Positions 63,606 to 64,000 of a DNA stretch of 64,000 nucleotides are shown piece by piece. The DNA is from CAYTZH01 sp964442285 (GTDB taxonomy: Bacteria; Myxococcota_A; UBA9160; JAFDET01). Position 1 is the first letter of the stretch; each line of letters opens with the position of its first letter. Below the pieces are notes generated by a model. The model searched no databases. It saw nothing but the letters and a program-made list of their open reading frames with translations, and was not told the DNA's origin. Where the stretch lies: assembly GCA_964442285.1 (NCBI GenBank), contig CAYTZH010000004.1, positions 62,001-126,000 of the forward strand, written 5' to 3'. Both the position numbers and the translations under genes were made by a program.

Positions 63606-64000
63606 TCCCCCACGGCTACACGGCGGGCCTCGTCTCCCGGGGCCGGCTGCGCTGGCTCGAACGCCACGTGGCGCGACTGGTTCGCGACGCGGCCGCCCTC
63701 GGGGTCGGGAGCCTCGACCCGGATGCCGTGCGCGCGGAGCTCGCGCGACTGGCGGCCGAGGCCTTCCCCGACGGCGAGGGCATCCTGCGCGTGGACGTCC
63801 GCGAGGCCGCCGGCGAGGCGCCGCACCTCGAGTCCGCGCCACGCCCGCTCGGCGTGGATCCGCCCCGGTGGCGGGCCCGGATCGTCTCGCGGGTGCACCC
63901 GGGGCCGGCGCCCGCCCTCGGGGCCAAGCTCGCCGATCGCCCCGCCCTGCTCGAGGCGCGTCGCACGGCCCGGGAGGCGGGTGCCGACGAGGCCTACCTG
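63602..64000 (+). CDS. Class IV aminotransferase (PLP), N-terminal part (runs off the window)
   Basis: An open frame of 133 codons to the window edge. IPHGYTAGLVSRGRLRWLERH and RLVRDAAALGVGSLDPDAV match the N-terminal domain of branched-chain aminotransferase/4-amino-4-deoxychorismate lyase family enzymes; GILRVDVREAAGE and RPLGVDPPRWRARIV continue it, and AKLADRPALLEARRTAREAG gives the next conserved block. The PLP lysine lies beyond the window. The only plausible start is CTG 63602, overlapping the gltA stop as CTGA; the first GTG in frame would remove conserved sequence. The product could be an amino acid transaminase or ADC lyase. Confidence 0.75.
   Translation, partial: MIPHGYTAGLVSRGRLRWLERHVARLVRDAAALGVGSLDPDAVRAELARLAAEAFPDGEGILRVDVREAAGEAPHLESAPRPLGVDPPRWRARIVSRVHPGPAPALGAKLADRPALLEARRTAREAGADEAYL

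Overview
The window is a very GC-rich (roughly 70% by eye), densely coded stretch of a Gram-negative chromosome with many four-base stop/start overlaps. It comes from a short-read assembly: three runs of exactly 100 N (399-498, 36090-36189, 59667-59766) are scaffold gaps, and two are flanked by identical 55-bp ends. Lipoprotein signals, a CcmH-type protein, ethylmalonyl-CoA mutase with MeaB, an EF-P of the lysine type and M16 peptidase pairs fit an uncultured lineage of the former Deltaproteobacteria (Myxococcota or a relative). That placement is inference. I see no rRNA, tRNA, CRISPR array, transposase or phage gene.

Region 1 (1-20646) is the most unusual part. Four complete membrane fatty-acid desaturases and the start of a fifth lie among four class I SAM methyltransferases, three of which carry an N-terminal four-cysteine ribbon. 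One desaturase is fused in frame to such a methyltransferase (580-2601), and elsewhere two desaturase genes and a methyltransferase gene overlap end to end (16611-19629). A B12-type radical SAM enzyme, a dolichol-phosphate-sugar-type glycosyltransferase, two integral-membrane spermidine-synthase-like proteins, a YfhO-like membrane protein and a sulfatase-like lipoprotein sit between them. The arrangement suggests an undescribed pathway that desaturates and methylates a long-chain lipid, possibly glycosylated and cell-surface. The product is unknown.

Region 2 (20827-28748) holds two large TPR lipoproteins, a TMTC-like GT-C membrane glycosyltransferase that collides with one of them over 827 bp, and a degenerate sulfatase-like lipoprotein. 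Region 3 (28783-38024) has a B12-dependent carbon-metabolism block (ethylmalonyl-CoA mutase, MeaB, PduO-type adenosyltransferase), a CcmH-like protein, serine acetyltransferase, a RecB-like nuclease, a BFD-like iron-sulfur protein, glyoxalase II and a thioesterase. Region 4 (38021-45919) contains a Nudix hydrolase, a FabL-type enoyl reductase, a phosphodiesterase-like lipoprotein, an acyltransferase plus NAD-epimerase pair, a hydrolase without its serine, and a Rieske/beta-lactamase-fold group.

Region 5 (46095-52825) carries etfBA with a leader hairpin and terminator, a ParA-like ATPase, a second acyltransferase plus NAD-epimerase pair, EF-P and a WYL regulator. Region 6 (52833-64000) has a TetR/diiron-protein operon with two clear operators, rmuC, an M16 peptidase pair, a CoA-binding protein, a SUI1-type factor, a GT39 glycosyltransferase, citrate synthase and the start of a class IV aminotransferase.

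Two signals run across the window. At least seven first-in-unit genes have a TANNNT box 6-10 nt before the start codon and no Shine-Dalgarno sequence, pointing to leaderless transcripts. Three genes appear to start at CTG codons that overlap the upstream stop.
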